Source of the DNA: Pedobacter fastidiosus
GTDB lineage: Bacteria > Bacteroidota > Bacteroidia > Sphingobacteriales > Sphingobacteriaceae
Length of the DNA: 64,000 nt
Direction of reading: 5' to 3'
NCBI RefSeq assembly: GCF_014306625.1
Contig: NZ_JACRYL010000012.1
Span: 124,001 to 188,000 of the forward strand
Shown: positions 1-8,999 of the stretch, in pieces
Numbering within the stretch: position 1 is the first letter of the stretch
Layout of the letters: each line of letters begins with the position of its first letter
Notes under the pieces: model-generated
Told to the model about the DNA's origin: nothing
The model's database searches: none
What the model saw: the letters and a program-made list of their open reading frames with translations, nothing else
Position numbers and translations under genes: made by a program

Positions 1-81
1 AAGAATACAATATACTGATTGGAAAATGGGCCACTAGAATTTAAATTGTTTCCTTAAATTTATAATTAGATTTTAATCATA

Positions 82-498
82 ATGGCAAAGAATAAAACCA
101 CCGAAAACAAACTTAGTGTATCAGATTTTTTAAACAAAGTTGAAGATGATACCAAAAGAAAAGACAGTTTTGAATTGGTTGAAATCATTTCTAAGACTAC
201 AGGCTTTGAGGCTAAAATGTGGGGAACGGCAATTGTAGGCTTTGGCAGTTATCATTACGTATATGAAAGTGGCCGAGAAGGTGATGCGCCATTGGTCGGT
301 TTTTCTCCAAGAAAAGATGCTTTTGCGTTGTACTTATCTTCACAATTAAAAGATCGGGAAGCATTACTTGAGAAATTTGGCAAACATAAAACGGCCAAAG
401 CTTGTGTTTACATTAAAAAGCTATCTGATATTGATGTTGAAATTCTAAAAAAACTAGTGACCAATTCAGTAGAAAGAATTAAAAGTCTATATCCATAA
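82..498 (+). CDS. DUF1801 domain protein
   Basis: A 138-residue soluble protein with no signal peptide or membrane segment. The middle (about residues 25-130) has the layout of the DUF1801/YdhG-like family: a motif around WGTAIVGFG, then YHYVYESG, a FSPRKDAFALY strand-helix, and a C-terminal helix with YIKKLSDID. Proteins of this fold are common small single-domain proteins in Bacteroidota; no reaction is established for them. It stands alone: the next gene starts about 155 bases later and nothing links the two. The ATG at 82 is the first in frame after an AT-rich leader. Family assignment is fairly sure, function unknown. Confidence 0.8.
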   Translation: MAKNKTTENKLSVSDFLNKVEDDTKRKDSFELVEIISKTTGFEAKMWGTAIVGFGSYHYVYESGREGDAPLVGFSPRKDAFALYLSSQLKDREALLEKFGKHKTAKACVYIKKLSDIDVEILKKLVTNSVERIKSLYP

Positions 499-655
499 TT
501 AAGATTAAATTCTAATGATCTCATAAAGCTTTGCTGATCTATTATTCCCAATAATGTGCAAAAAATTTCTCTTGTAAATAAGCGGTTACTCAACAATACA
601 CTAAGGTAAATTTCGCATATTTGATTATTCCTTATTTCAACCAAACTAACCGGAA

Positions 656-3073
656 ATGATTAAAAAACTACACCTCTATTTTTTAATAGCTGGCGCCTGT
701 GTTTCGTTAAATGCCAGAGCACAAGATGCTGTAAGCTATCAAACTCCCCCAAAAGAAATTGCCGATTTATTACTTGCCAAACCCACTCCGGGCGTAAGTA
801 TTGATGGCAAAGCAGAATGGATTCTCTTTAGCGAACGTAATTCTTATCCTTCAGTAGAAGAATTGGCGATGCCAGAATATCGCATTGCAGGCTTAAGGTT
901 AAACCCAAATAACTACTCGCCAAGCCGACAGACCTATATCAATAATTTCAGTCTGAAAAATATTAAAACGGATAAAACATTTCCAGTTACAGGTTTACCA
1001 GCACCTTTGTTCGCAAGCAACATCAGCTGGAACCCTTCTGAAAACAAAATAGCCTTTACCAATACCACTCAAAAAGGTGTCGATTTATATATAATAGATT
1101 TAGCGACGAAAAAAGCAACAAAGGTTAATAAGGCTTTTTTAAACGTTGTTTTAGGAAGCGGCTTAACTTGGTTAAACGACAATACCATTATTTATCGTAC
1201 TGCAACAAAACCTGCAAGTGCAGCACCTCCAAAACCTTTAATGCCAAAGGGGCCAACCATTCAACAAAATTTAGGAAAGGCTGCTCCGAGCGCAACCTAT
1301 CAAGATTTAATTAAATCACCATTTGATGAGCAATTATTTGAGTTTTATGGTACTTCTCAATTGGTTAAAAATACTGGCGGAATCGAAACTCCAATTGGTA
1401 AACCGGCCATTTATGGCTCGGTAAGTTTATCACCAGATAAAACCTATATGATGCTAGAAACCATTCGCAAGCCATTTTCTTACTTGGTTTCTGCCGGCGG
1501 TTTTCCATCTACAATTACCATTACCGATTTAACAGGCAAACCTATTAAGGTTTTGGCAGAATTGCCATCATCAGAAGGAACTCCATCAGGTTATGATAAT
1601 ACGCAAAATGTTCCTCGTGGTTTCGATTGGAGAGATGATGAGCCCGCTACAATTGTTTGGTCTAAACCATTAGACAGTGGCTTAATTAAGAAAAATGTTC
1701 CATTCCATGATGCAGTTTATTCTTTAAGTGCACCATTTACAGGAGCAGAAAAAGAATTATTTAAAACCGTTACGCGTTATCGTGGCGTTCAATGGGGCGA
1801 TGCCAATCTTGCATTAATTATGGAAGGTTTACGCAGCAAGCAAACCAGTAAAGTAAGCCGTTATAATCCAACAACTGGAGCAGTAGAAGAACTTTATAGC
1901 CGCAACCAAACAGATGCATACGGCAACCCTGGAAGCCCAGTAACCACCAAAAATAAATATGGTCGTCAGGTTATCCATACAGTTGATAATGGTACAAAAT
2001 TATTAATGAACAATACCGTTGGATCTTCTGAAAAGGGCGATTTGCCTTTCTTGGCCAAATTTGATTTAGCAAGCAAAAAAAATGAAATTATTTGGAGAAG
2101 CTTAGAAGGAACTTACGAATATGTAAGCGATGTGATAGACCCTGAAAAATTGGTTTTATTAACCCGGAAAGAAAGTCAGAAGTTAGTTCCGAACTATTAC
2201 ATTAAAAACTTAATTCTTCGCATTGCGGATAGACCAGTAACAAACTTCGCAAACCCTTACCCATCTTTAGAAGGCATTACCAAAGAAAAAATCTCCTACA
2301 AACGTGCAGATGGCGTAGATTTAACTGGAGATTTATACTTACCAAAAGGTTATAACAAACATAAAGACGGTCCTTTACCAACCTTAATTTGGGCATATCC
2401 TCGCGAATTTAACTCTGCAGCAGATGCCGCTCAAATCCGTGGATCCAAAGATAAGTTTACAACCATTAGCTGGGCATCACCAATTTTTTGGGTAACAAGA
2501 GGTTATGCCGTTTTAGACAATGCAGAAATGCCAATTGTTGCAAAAGATGGCAAAAAACCAAATGATACTTTTGTTGATCAATTACAATTAAATGCAGAAG
2601 CGGCTATAAATAAACTGTCCGATTTAGGTGTTGGAGATCGTAAACGCATGGCGGTTGGCGGACATAGTTATGGCGCTTTTATGACTGCAAACCTTTTGGC
2701 TCATACCAATTTATTTGCAGCAGGAATTGCCCGTAGCGGAGCTTATAACCGTACGCTTACACCATTCGGTTTCCAAAACGAAGAACGCACCTATTGGCAA
2801 GCTCCACAATTGTATTATGAAATGAGTCCATTTAGCTACGCTGATAAAATTAAAACGCCACTTCTTTTAATTCATGGTGATTCTGACGATAATCCAGGCA
2901 CATTCCCAATAAATAGTGAGCGCTTGTTTAATGCAATTAAAGGTGCGGGTGGCACAACACGCTTTGTGTTTTTACCTTATGAGGCGCACAGTTACCGTGG
3001 AAAAGAAAATCTTTTGCACATGCTGTGGGAGCAAGACCAATGGTTAGAGAAATATGTTAAAAACAAGAAGTAA
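656..3073 (+). CDS. Secreted S9 family serine peptidase (glutamyl endopeptidase-like)
   Basis: An 805-residue prolyl-oligopeptidase-fold enzyme. Residues 1-22 form a signal peptide ending NARAQ, so it is exported, probably to the periplasm. Residues about 30-540 are the beta-propeller that gates access; the alpha/beta hydrolase domain follows. The catalytic triad is visible: Ser671 in GHSYGAF, Asp744 in HGDSDDN, and His778 in YEAHSY. The N-terminal start of the mature protein (PPKEIADLL, then FSERNSYPSVEELAMPE) resembles the S9D branch, which includes the plant chloroplast glutamyl endopeptidase. Cleavage after Glu is therefore a family-based guess. Full length, no frame damage. It is monocistronic with a weak hairpin downstream. 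Confidence 0.93.
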   Translation: MIKKLHLYFLIAGACVSLNARAQDAVSYQTPPKEIADLLLAKPTPGVSIDGKAEWILFSERNSYPSVEELAMPEYRIAGLRLNPNNYSPSRQTYINNFSLKNIKTDKTFPVTGLPAPLFASNISWNPSENKIAFTNTTQKGVDLYIIDLATKKATKVNKAFLNVVLGSGLTWLNDNTIIYRTATKPASAAPPKPLMPKGPTIQQNLGKAAPSATYQDLIKSPFDEQLFEFYGTSQLVKNTGGIETPIGKPAIYGSVSLSPDKTYMMLETIRKPFSYLVSAGGFPSTITITDLTGKPIKVLAELPSSEGTPSGYDNTQNVPRGFDWRDDEPATIVWSKPLDSGLIKKNVPFHDAVYSLSAPFTGAEKELFKTVTRYRGVQWGDANLALIMEGLRSKQTSKVSRYNPTTGAVEELYSRNQTDAYGNPGSPVTTKNKYGRQVIHTVDNGTKLLMNNTVGSSEKGDLPFLAKFDLASKKNEIIWRSLEGTYEYVSDVIDPEKLVLLTRKESQKLVPNYYIKNLILRIADRPVTNFANPYPSLEGITKEKISYKRADGVDLTGDLYLPKGYNKHKDGPLPTLIWAYPREFNSAADAAQIRGSKDKFTTISWASPIFWVTRGYAVLDNAEMPIVAKDGKKPNDTFVDQLQLNAEAAINKLSDLGVGDRKRMAVGGHSYGAFMTANLLAHTNLFAAGIARSGAYNRTLTPFGFQNEERTYWQAPQLYYEMSPFSYADKIKTPLLLIHGDSDDNPGTFPINSERLFNAIKGAGGTTRFVFLPYEAHSYRGKENLLHMLWEQDQWLEKYVKNKK

Positions 3074-3093
3074 TATGTTTTAAATTAATAATA

Positions 3094-3121
3094 AAAATGC
3101 CTCGAAATTCGAGGAATTTTT
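3094..3121 (+). terminator. Weak hairpin after the S9 peptidase
   Basis: A short stem (cctcg at 3100-3104 with cgagg at 3110-3114) sits about 25 bases after the stop codon, flanked by an A run and a T run (aaaaatg / aattttt). It has the form of a small intrinsic terminator. The stem is short, so confidence is modest. Confidence 0.45.
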
Positions 3122-3229
3122 CATTTAATTAAGCCGATTAGCGATTTCAAAGCTTGATTTTATTTTTTTAAAGGTTACCTTTATCGCTACAAAATTGAAT
3201 ATACCCTCCACTTATTTGTTTAGTACCAC

Positions 3230-4111
3230 ATGGACTACGTAGACTATTATAAAATTCTTGAGTTAAAGAAAGATGCAACTGCTGATGAGATCAAGAAGGC
3301 CTACCGCAAGTTGGCTAGAAAATATCATCCCGATTTGAATCCTAATAATGAAGAGGCGAATAAAAAGTTTCAGCAAATTAACGAGGCGAATGAGGTTTTA
3401 AGTGATCCCGTTAAACGCAAGAAGTACGATCAGCACGGAAAAGATTGGCAACATGCAGATCAGTTTAACCAACAAAGACAAAACCAATCTAGAGGCAGAA
3501 ATTCTGAATATGATGCTTTTGGGGGCTTTGGTGGCGGCGATTTTTCCGATTTCTTCTCTTCGATGTTTGGTGGTGGTGGCGCCAGAAGCAGCGGAAAATC
3601 TCCGTTTAAAGGTCAAGATTTTACGGCCGAGCTTCAGTTAAATCTTCTTGATGTTTACACCACCCATAAACAAACCCTAACCGTTAATGGTAAACAGGTT
3701 AGAATTACGATACCTGCAGGTGTAGAAAATGGGCAAAAAATTAAACTTCCCAGCTATGGTTCGGCAGGCGTTAATAATGGTCCTCCTGGAGATTTATTTA
3801 TAACTTTCACCATTGCCGATGATCCAAAATTTAAACGTAAAGGCAACGACATTTACGTTAACGAAGAGCTAAATTTATATACTGCGATTTTAGGTGGCGA
3901 AAAAATTGTTGAAACGTTAAATGGCAAGGTTAAGCTAAATGTTCCAGCTGGTACACAATCAGATGCATCTTTAAGGTTAAAAGGCAAAGGATTTCCACTT
4001 TACAAAAAGGAAAATCAGTTTGGAGATTTATATATAAAATGGCAGGTTAAAGTGCCAACCAACCTAAGTAATGAACAAAAAGAACTTTTCGAAAAACTTT
4101 CAAAACTTTAA
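3230..4111 (+). CDS. cbpA: DnaJ-type co-chaperone without zinc finger (CbpA-like)
   Basis: A 293-residue J-domain protein. The J domain covers residues 4-69, with the HPD motif at 33-35 that stimulates the DnaK ATPase. A Gly/Phe-rich linker with Ser follows (about 77-125, rich in [12 protein letters not shown] sequence). Two beta-sandwich substrate-binding domains follow, with no CxxCxGxG zinc repeats, so this is the CbpA class and not DnaJ proper. In that class the protein is a DnaK co-chaperone. The next gene, 80 bases downstream, encodes a CbpM-type modulator, the partner known to restrain CbpA. DnaK itself is 8 kb away on the other strand. No nucleoid-binding evidence can be read from sequence. 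Confidence 0.9.
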   Translation: MDYVDYYKILELKKDATADEIKKAYRKLARKYHPDLNPNNEEANKKFQQINEANEVLSDPVKRKKYDQHGKDWQHADQFNQQRQNQSRGRNSEYDAFGGFGGGDFSDFFSSMFGGGGARSSGKSPFKGQDFTAELQLNLLDVYTTHKQTLTVNGKQVRITIPAGVENGQKIKLPSYGSAGVNNGPPGDLFITFTIADDPKFKRKGNDIYVNEELNLYTAILGGEKIVETLNGKVKLNVPAGTQSDASLRLKGKGFPLYKKENQFGDLYIKWQVKVPTNLSNEQKELFEKLSKL

Positions 4112-4191
4112 AAATATTAGTTCAGAGTTTAAAACCAAATAGAATACATATTCGTTATATACGCAATACAAGTTTAACCAAATAGATTCTG

Positions 4192-4488
4192 ATGGAAAAT
4201 AATCTAATATCGATTGAAGACATCTGTTCATTTCACCATGTAGAAATCAACTTTATCCGCTCCCTAGAAGAGTTTGGCCTGGTGCAAACAACTATTATAA
4301 AAAAGGCAGTTTTTTTAAATACAGAAGAATTAGATAAGCTTGAACGTTGTATTCGTTTATCAAAAGATCTCGAAATTAATCTTGAAGGCATCCATGCTGT
4401 TGCACAATTGTTAAGTCAATTAAATAAGATGCAAAACGAGGTTATACAGCTAAAGAATGAGCTAAATTATTATCATCAGATACATTAG
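4192..4488 (+). CDS. cbpM: Chaperone modulator CbpM-like (MerR-related)
   Basis: A 98-residue protein with a MerR-type helix-turn-helix-like N-terminal half (ISIEDICSFHHVEINFIRSLEEFGL, residues about 5-30) and a C-terminal coiled coil (about 60-95, ending in LNYYHQIH). This is the layout of CbpM/YccV-class modulators, which bind the J domain of CbpA and block its action on DnaK. Its position directly behind the cbpA-like gene is the main support. It lacks the full second half of a MerR transcription factor, so direct DNA regulation is less likely. No terminator with a T run was seen right behind it. Confidence 0.8.
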   Translation: MENNLISIEDICSFHHVEINFIRSLEEFGLVQTTIIKKAVFLNTEELDKLERCIRLSKDLEINLEGIHAVAQLLSQLNKMQNEVIQLKNELNYYHQIH

Positions 4489-4560
4489 TAACTGTTTAAA
4501 GATGCTTTGTTGATTTTATAATTCAGTTTGCGTAAGTACATTTACAAATTCTTGATGCCT

Positions 4561-4582
4561 CGGTTCGTGTCTCCACGAACCG
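4561..4582. repeat. Small hairpin in the cbpM-herA gap
   Basis: A perfect 9-base inverted repeat, cggttcgtg at 4561-4569 and cacgaaccg at 4574-4582, with a 4-base loop. It is in the 255-base gap before the HerA-like gene. There is no T run, so it does not look like a terminator. It may be a small extragenic palindrome. The rest of the gap is AT-rich with nothing recognisable. Confidence 0.5.
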
Positions 4583-4743
4583 TACAATCTAAATTTTCTA
4601 AATTCAAACAATCTCTAGTTTAATGCGTAGCCTCTACAAATTGCGCTATATTCAACGTAAATTATTTTTAGTATTAAAAGGCTATAATAAAACCGTATCT
4701 TTTTAAGATTAGTTTCTTAAATTGGCGTTTCAAAATTTATATA

Positions 4744-6312
4744 ATGAGTGATTCTTCAATAAAATTCATCGAAAAAATCAAAGCATCCTACGCTCCCACA
4801 GGTTCTTATATCTATTTAGGTGCCGGAATGTTGGATGGAGAAGTTTATGGCGATGCCGAAGTTAATTTATCATTAAAAATGATGAACAGGCATGGCTTGG
4901 TTGCCGGAGCCACAGGAACGGGAAAAACCCGTACTTTGCAATTGTTGTCTGAGCAATTATCCGATGCTGGAGTTCCGGTATTTATGTTGGATGTAAAAGG
5001 CGATTTATCAGGTTTAAATCAACCTGGCTCCGTAAATCCGAAAATTGAAGAACGATCAAAGCAATTAAACAAAGCTTTTACACCATCCGGATTTCCAGTA
5101 GAAATTTATTCCCTATCGGGAAAATTAGGCGCTCAAATGCGAGCGACAGTACTGGAGTTTGGACCAACACTTTTATCCAAGGTATTAGATTTAAACGATA
5201 CTCAATCTGGTGTTATGGCGGTAATATTTAAGTATGCCGATGACAACAAAATGCCTATCATTGATCTAAATGACTTAAAAAAATTAGTTTCTTATTTATC
5301 AGAAGGCACCGGTGCTGCCGAAATTAAAGCCGATTACGGTACAATTTCGACGGCTACATCTGGTACAATTTTAAGAAAAATCGTCGCCATAGAGCAACAG
5401 GGTTTAGGTGGGATGTTCGGCGAAAAATCATTCGATATTGAGGATTTATTCGAACGTGTTGATGGAAAGGGAATAATCAGTTTACTTAACATTGCCGATG
5501 TTCAAAATCAGCCCGTTTTATATTCTACTTTTCTGTTAAGTCTTTTAGCAGAATTATTTAATACTATGCCAGAGGTTGGCGATTTAGATAAGCCCAAATT
5601 GGTTTTCTTTTTTGATGAAGCGCATTTACTTTTCAAAAATTCATCAAAGGCATTTTTGGAGCAAATTGAAACCATTATTAGATTAATTCGATCTAAAGGT
5701 ATTGGGGTGTTTTTCTGTACTCAATCTCCTACGGATGTTCCTGAAAGTGTTTTGGCACAATTGGGAAATCGGGTTCAGCATGCTTTAAGAGCCTTTACTC
5801 CAAATGATGTAGATGCACTTAAGAAAACCGTTAATACATATCCAAAATCGGATTTTTACGAAATTGATAAGATTTTAACTTCCCTAGGAACTGGACAGGC
5901 TTTAATAACTGTTTTAAACGAAAAAGGTATTCCTACTGAAGTTTCGGCTACAATGCTCACCCCTCCAAGAGCAGTTATGGGACCTTTAACCGCAGCCGAC
6001 TTCGAAAAAGTTGTTCAGGCGAGTCCGATGTATGCCAAATATAAAGACCCTATTGATCCAGAAAGTGCCTACGAAATTTTAACAAAGAGAATTAACGAAC
6101 AAACTGCAGCGGTTGAAGAGCAGAAACAGCAAGTTGAAGCTCAAAAACAGGCCGAAGAAGAAAGCAAACCCAAACCTGGAGAAAAAAGCATTGTGGAGCA
6201 AGTTATGGGTGCAACCATTACACGCCAAATTGGTAAGGAAATTGTCCGTGGTATTTTTGGCATGTTAACTGGAAAGAAAACCAGAAAAGGTGGTGGATTA
6301 TTTGGCTTTTAA
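4744..6312 (+). CDS. HerA-like helicase/ATPase (DUF853, YjgR family)
   Basis: A 522-residue P-loop ATPase. Walker A is GATGTGKT at residues 55-62. Walker B is FFFDEAHLLF with Asp291-Glu292. Downstream are a sensor-like stretch FFCTQSPTDVP and an arginine-containing LGNRVQHALRAF. These place it in the DUF853 branch of HerA/FtsK-type ATPases, soluble and likely hexameric. The C terminus has a Gln/Glu/Lys-rich coiled stretch (about 450-480) and then a basic glycine-rich tail. HerA proper works with NurA nuclease in end resection, but no NurA gene is here and the DUF853 branch has no settled role. The next gene starts 2 bases after the stop codon, so they are probably cotranscribed. Confidence 0.88.
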   Translation: MSDSSIKFIEKIKASYAPTGSYIYLGAGMLDGEVYGDAEVNLSLKMMNRHGLVAGATGTGKTRTLQLLSEQLSDAGVPVFMLDVKGDLSGLNQPGSVNPKIEERSKQLNKAFTPSGFPVEIYSLSGKLGAQMRATVLEFGPTLLSKVLDLNDTQSGVMAVIFKYADDNKMPIIDLNDLKKLVSYLSEGTGAAEIKADYGTISTATSGTILRKIVAIEQQGLGGMFGEKSFDIEDLFERVDGKGIISLLNIADVQNQPVLYSTFLLSLLAELFNTMPEVGDLDKPKLVFFFDEAHLLFKNSSKAFLEQIETIIRLIRSKGIGVFFCTQSPTDVPESVLAQLGNRVQHALRAFTPNDVDALKKTVNTYPKSDFYEIDKILTSLGTGQALITVLNEKGIPTEVSATMLTPPRAVMGPLTAADFEKVVQASPMYAKYKDPIDPESAYEILTKRINEQTAAVEEQKQQVEAQKQAEEESKPKPGEKSIVEQVMGATITRQIGKEIVRGIFGMLTGKKTRKGGGLFGF

Positions 6313-6314
6313 CT

Positions 6315-6974
6315 ATGAAGAAGCTACTGATAGGTTTATTATTCGTTGCAACTTTTGCAAAAGCGCAAAAAGAAATTAAACCTTTTGGCGATGCACTCAA
6401 TACACCTTTAAGAGAAAAACAATATGTTGATGTATCTGGAAGCCCCTATTTATTTGATGCTTGGGCTAAAGGAAAAGTAACAACAAAAAGTGGCAAGCTA
6501 TTTAATGTCGATTCTTTAAAATACGATTTGATAGACGATCAATTAATTTTTAAAGACGAAAAAGGTGTCCTAATGCATTTTGAGGAGCCTATAACTAAAT
6601 TTGAAATCGAAAATGGATTAGGCGGAGTATCTTATTTTGTTAATGGATTGCCAGCTTCTGATGGATCAAATCCAAGTTCTTACTTTGAAATAATTAACAA
6701 AGGAAAAGTTTCCTTATATAAGCGAAGTACAAAAACCATAGTTGAAGACAAACCTTATGGATCGGCAACTGTTAATAAATCTTTCCAGCCCAATAATAGT
6801 TATTTTGTGCTACAAGAAGAAACGCTGAAAAAAATAAATCTCAATTCAAAAAACGCTATTGCTTTATTTGAAAGTAAAAAAGCAGAAATGACAGACTATT
6901 TAAAAAAGAATAAGGTCAATTTTAAGAATGACGAAGATTTAAAAAACCTATTTACATATTTTAACAAACTATAA
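6315..6974 (+). CDS. Secreted hypothetical protein
   Basis: A 219-residue protein with a signal peptide (residues 1-18, ending FAKAQ). The mature part begins with a stretch (LREKQYVDVSGSPYLFDAW, then KGKVTTKSGKLFNVDSLKYDLIDDQL) that looks like the recurring beta-strand pattern of Bacteroidota periplasmic or outer-membrane-associated proteins. It ends with a lysine-rich helix. I do not recognise a named family with certainty. It starts 2 bases after the HerA-like ATPase, so translation is likely coupled, yet one product is cytosolic and the other exported. The link may be only transcriptional. Confidence 0.75.
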   Translation: MKKLLIGLLFVATFAKAQKEIKPFGDALNTPLREKQYVDVSGSPYLFDAWAKGKVTTKSGKLFNVDSLKYDLIDDQLIFKDEKGVLMHFEEPITKFEIENGLGGVSYFVNGLPASDGSNPSSYFEIINKGKVSLYKRSTKTIVEDKPYGSATVNKSFQPNNSYFVLQEETLKKINLNSKNAIALFESKKAEMTDYLKKNKVNFKNDEDLKNLFTYFNKL

Positions 6975-7026
6975 TCAAAAAACTCTTAGCCTTTATTAAA
7001 GCAAAAGGTTATTATTAATCCTAATT

Positions 7027-7926
7027 ATGAAACCTACCCTATTAATACTAGCTGCCGGGATGGCAAGTCGCTACGGAAGCATGAAACAAATTGATGGATT
7101 TGGCCCTAACGGCGAAACCATTATCGATTATTCTATTTATGATGCAATTCAAGCTGGCTTTGGCAAAGTTGTATTCATCATTAAAGAAGAATTTGTAGAT
7201 AACTTTAAATCTATTTTCGAGCCGAAATTAAACGGAAGAATTGAAACAGATTATGTTTTTCAAAATTTCGATTTAAAACAATTCGGTATTGAAGAAGAAA
7301 TTTATAGAGAAAAACCTTGGGGTACGGCTCATGCAATTCTTTCGGGCAGAAAAGTTGTAAAAGAACCTTTTTGCGTCATTAATGCTGATGATTACTATGG
7401 TTATGATGCCTTTAAAAAAATGGTTGATTTTCTAAATGATGAAGCATCTGATAGTAATTTCTCTATTATTGGTTACGAAATCGGAAAAACGCTTTCTGAA
7501 TTTGGCGCAGTTTCTCGTGGCGTTTGTAAAGTGGATGCATCAGGAAACTTGGAAGAAATTATAGAACGTACAAAGGTTTACCCTAAAGATGATAAAATCT
7601 TTTATGAAGAGGATGGCGAAGAATATCCATTAAGCTTCGATACTCCTGTATCTATGAACTTTTGGGGCTTTACACCAGCAGTTTTCAAAATTACAGAAGA
7701 TCTTTTTAAAGAATTTGCATTGGCTAATAAAGACAAACCTAAAGCTGAGTTTTTTATCCCATTAATTGGCGAAAGCTTGGTAAAAACCAACGAAGCTACT
7801 TTTAAAGTTGTACCAACATCAAACAAATGGTTCGGTGTAACGTACAAAGAAGATAAACCATATGTTCAAGATAGTATTGATCAGCTGGTTAAAAATGGTA
7901 CTTACCCTGAAAAACTATGGAGCTAA
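7027..7926 (+). CDS. Sugar-phosphate nucleotidyltransferase family protein
   Basis: A 299-residue nucleotidyltransferase. The N-terminal signature LILAAGMASRYGSMKQ (residues 5-20) is the nucleotide-binding loop. INADDYYG further on holds the metal-binding aspartates. The family transfers a nucleotidyl group from NTP to a sugar-1-phosphate. The next gene overlaps by 10 bases and encodes an N-acetylhexosamine-kinase-like enzyme, so the pair should phosphorylate a free sugar at C1 and convert it to an NDP-sugar. Which nucleotide and sugar are used cannot be told from sequence. Full length and intact. Confidence 0.85.
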   Translation: MKPTLLILAAGMASRYGSMKQIDGFGPNGETIIDYSIYDAIQAGFGKVVFIIKEEFVDNFKSIFEPKLNGRIETDYVFQNFDLKQFGIEEEIYREKPWGTAHAILSGRKVVKEPFCVINADDYYGYDAFKKMVDFLNDEASDSNFSIIGYEIGKTLSEFGAVSRGVCKVDASGNLEEIIERTKVYPKDDKIFYEEDGEEYPLSFDTPVSMNFWGFTPAVFKITEDLFKEFALANKDKPKAEFFIPLIGESLVKTNEATFKVVPTSNKWFGVTYKEDKPYVQDSIDQLVKNGTYPEKLWS

Positions 7927-8993
7927 TTTTAGCCCCAGAAATTTTAAAAACGTATGGATACACTAAAGAAAATGTAATTGTTAAACAAATAGGTTCGGGA
8001 TTAATTAACCGAACTTATTTGCTTTCGCCCCTATCCGAAGACAAACAATACATTCTGCAGCATATTAATACAACAGTTTTTGAAAGCCCAGAGGCCATTG
8101 CGAATAATCTCAAAGCAATTGCTGACTATCTATCAAAAAATTATCCTAGTTACAATTTCATAAAACCTATTCTAACCTTAAATGGGGAGGAAATGGCACT
8201 CGTTAATGGCGAGTATTGGCGCATGCTGCCTTTTGTAAAGGATACAATATCTCTTGATGTTTTGTCCAACCCAAAGCAAGCCTATGAAGCAGCCAAGCAA
8301 TTTGGTAAATTAACTAGGTTGCTTAATTATTTTGATGCGAGTACATTAAAACAAACCATTGTTGGGTTTCATGATTTAAACCTGAGGTACGAACAGTTTG
8401 TATTGGCTTTAAATCAAACCACCAAACAGCTAAAAGGCTTGGCTAAAATCGAAATTGATTTTGCAAAAGACCATAAATATGTGCTTGATTATTATAACTC
8501 ATTTAAGCAAGGCAAAGATTTTCCAGACCGTGTAATGCATCACGATACTAAAATAAGCAATGTTTTACTTGATGAAAGCACCTATGAAGGCATTTGTGTA
8601 ATAGACTTAGATACCATAATGCCCGGTAAATTTATTTCAGATTTAGGCGATATGATGCGGACTTACTTATGTCCATTTTCTGAAAATGAAACTGATTTAG
8701 GGAAAATTAAAATCCGACTCGATTATTTTGAAGCTACGATTAAAGGCTATTTATCGGAGATGAAAACCATTTTAACAAATACCGAAAAAGAACTTATTTT
8801 ATTCTCTGGCAAGTATATAATTTATATGCAGGCACTTCGTTTTTTAACCGACTTTTTAAATGGAAACATCTATTACCCAGCAAACTACTTTACTCAAAAT
8901 TTGGATAGAGCAAAAAATCAGTTTAAATTACTCCACGAATTATCCCTAAACGAGAAAGAATTACAAGATATTATTAAAGAAAATTTAGCCTAA
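7917..8993 (+). CDS. Sugar kinase of the aminoglycoside-phosphotransferase fold (NahK-like)
   Basis: A 358-residue kinase. The catalytic loop is HHDTKISN with Asp210, and the metal-binding motif is IDLDT with Asp230/Asp232. The N-terminal lobe has a G-loop-like segment KQIGSGLINRTYLL. This matches N-acetylhexosamine 1-kinase and related anomeric sugar kinases, which differ from aminoglycoside-resistance enzymes in partner genes. The ATG at 7917 lies inside the last codons of the nucleotidyltransferase (10-base overlap), a sign of translational coupling. I read the pair as a two-step salvage route to an NDP-sugar. Antibiotic resistance is unlikely given the context. Confidence 0.85.
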   Translation: MELILAPEILKTYGYTKENVIVKQIGSGLINRTYLLSPLSEDKQYILQHINTTVFESPEAIANNLKAIADYLSKNYPSYNFIKPILTLNGEEMALVNGEYWRMLPFVKDTISLDVLSNPKQAYEAAKQFGKLTRLLNYFDASTLKQTIVGFHDLNLRYEQFVLALNQTTKQLKGLAKIEIDFAKDHKYVLDYYNSFKQGKDFPDRVMHHDTKISNVLLDESTYEGICVIDLDTIMPGKFISDLGDMMRTYLCPFSENETDLGKIKIRLDYFEATIKGYLSEMKTILTNTEKELILFSGKYIIYMQALRFLTDFLNGNIYYPANYFTQNLDRAKNQFKLLHELSLNEKELQDIIKENLA

Positions 8994-8999
8994 ATTTTT

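Noticed and set aside
408..644. A 78-codon minus-strand frame overlapping the end of the DUF1801 gene
   Set aside because: It overlaps the DUF1801 coding end and AT-rich intergenic DNA, with no homology or signal.
4561..4582. The cggttcgtg hairpin as a terminator for cbpM
   Set aside because: It has no T run after the stem and lies 73 bases after the stop codon. It is listed as a small palindrome only.
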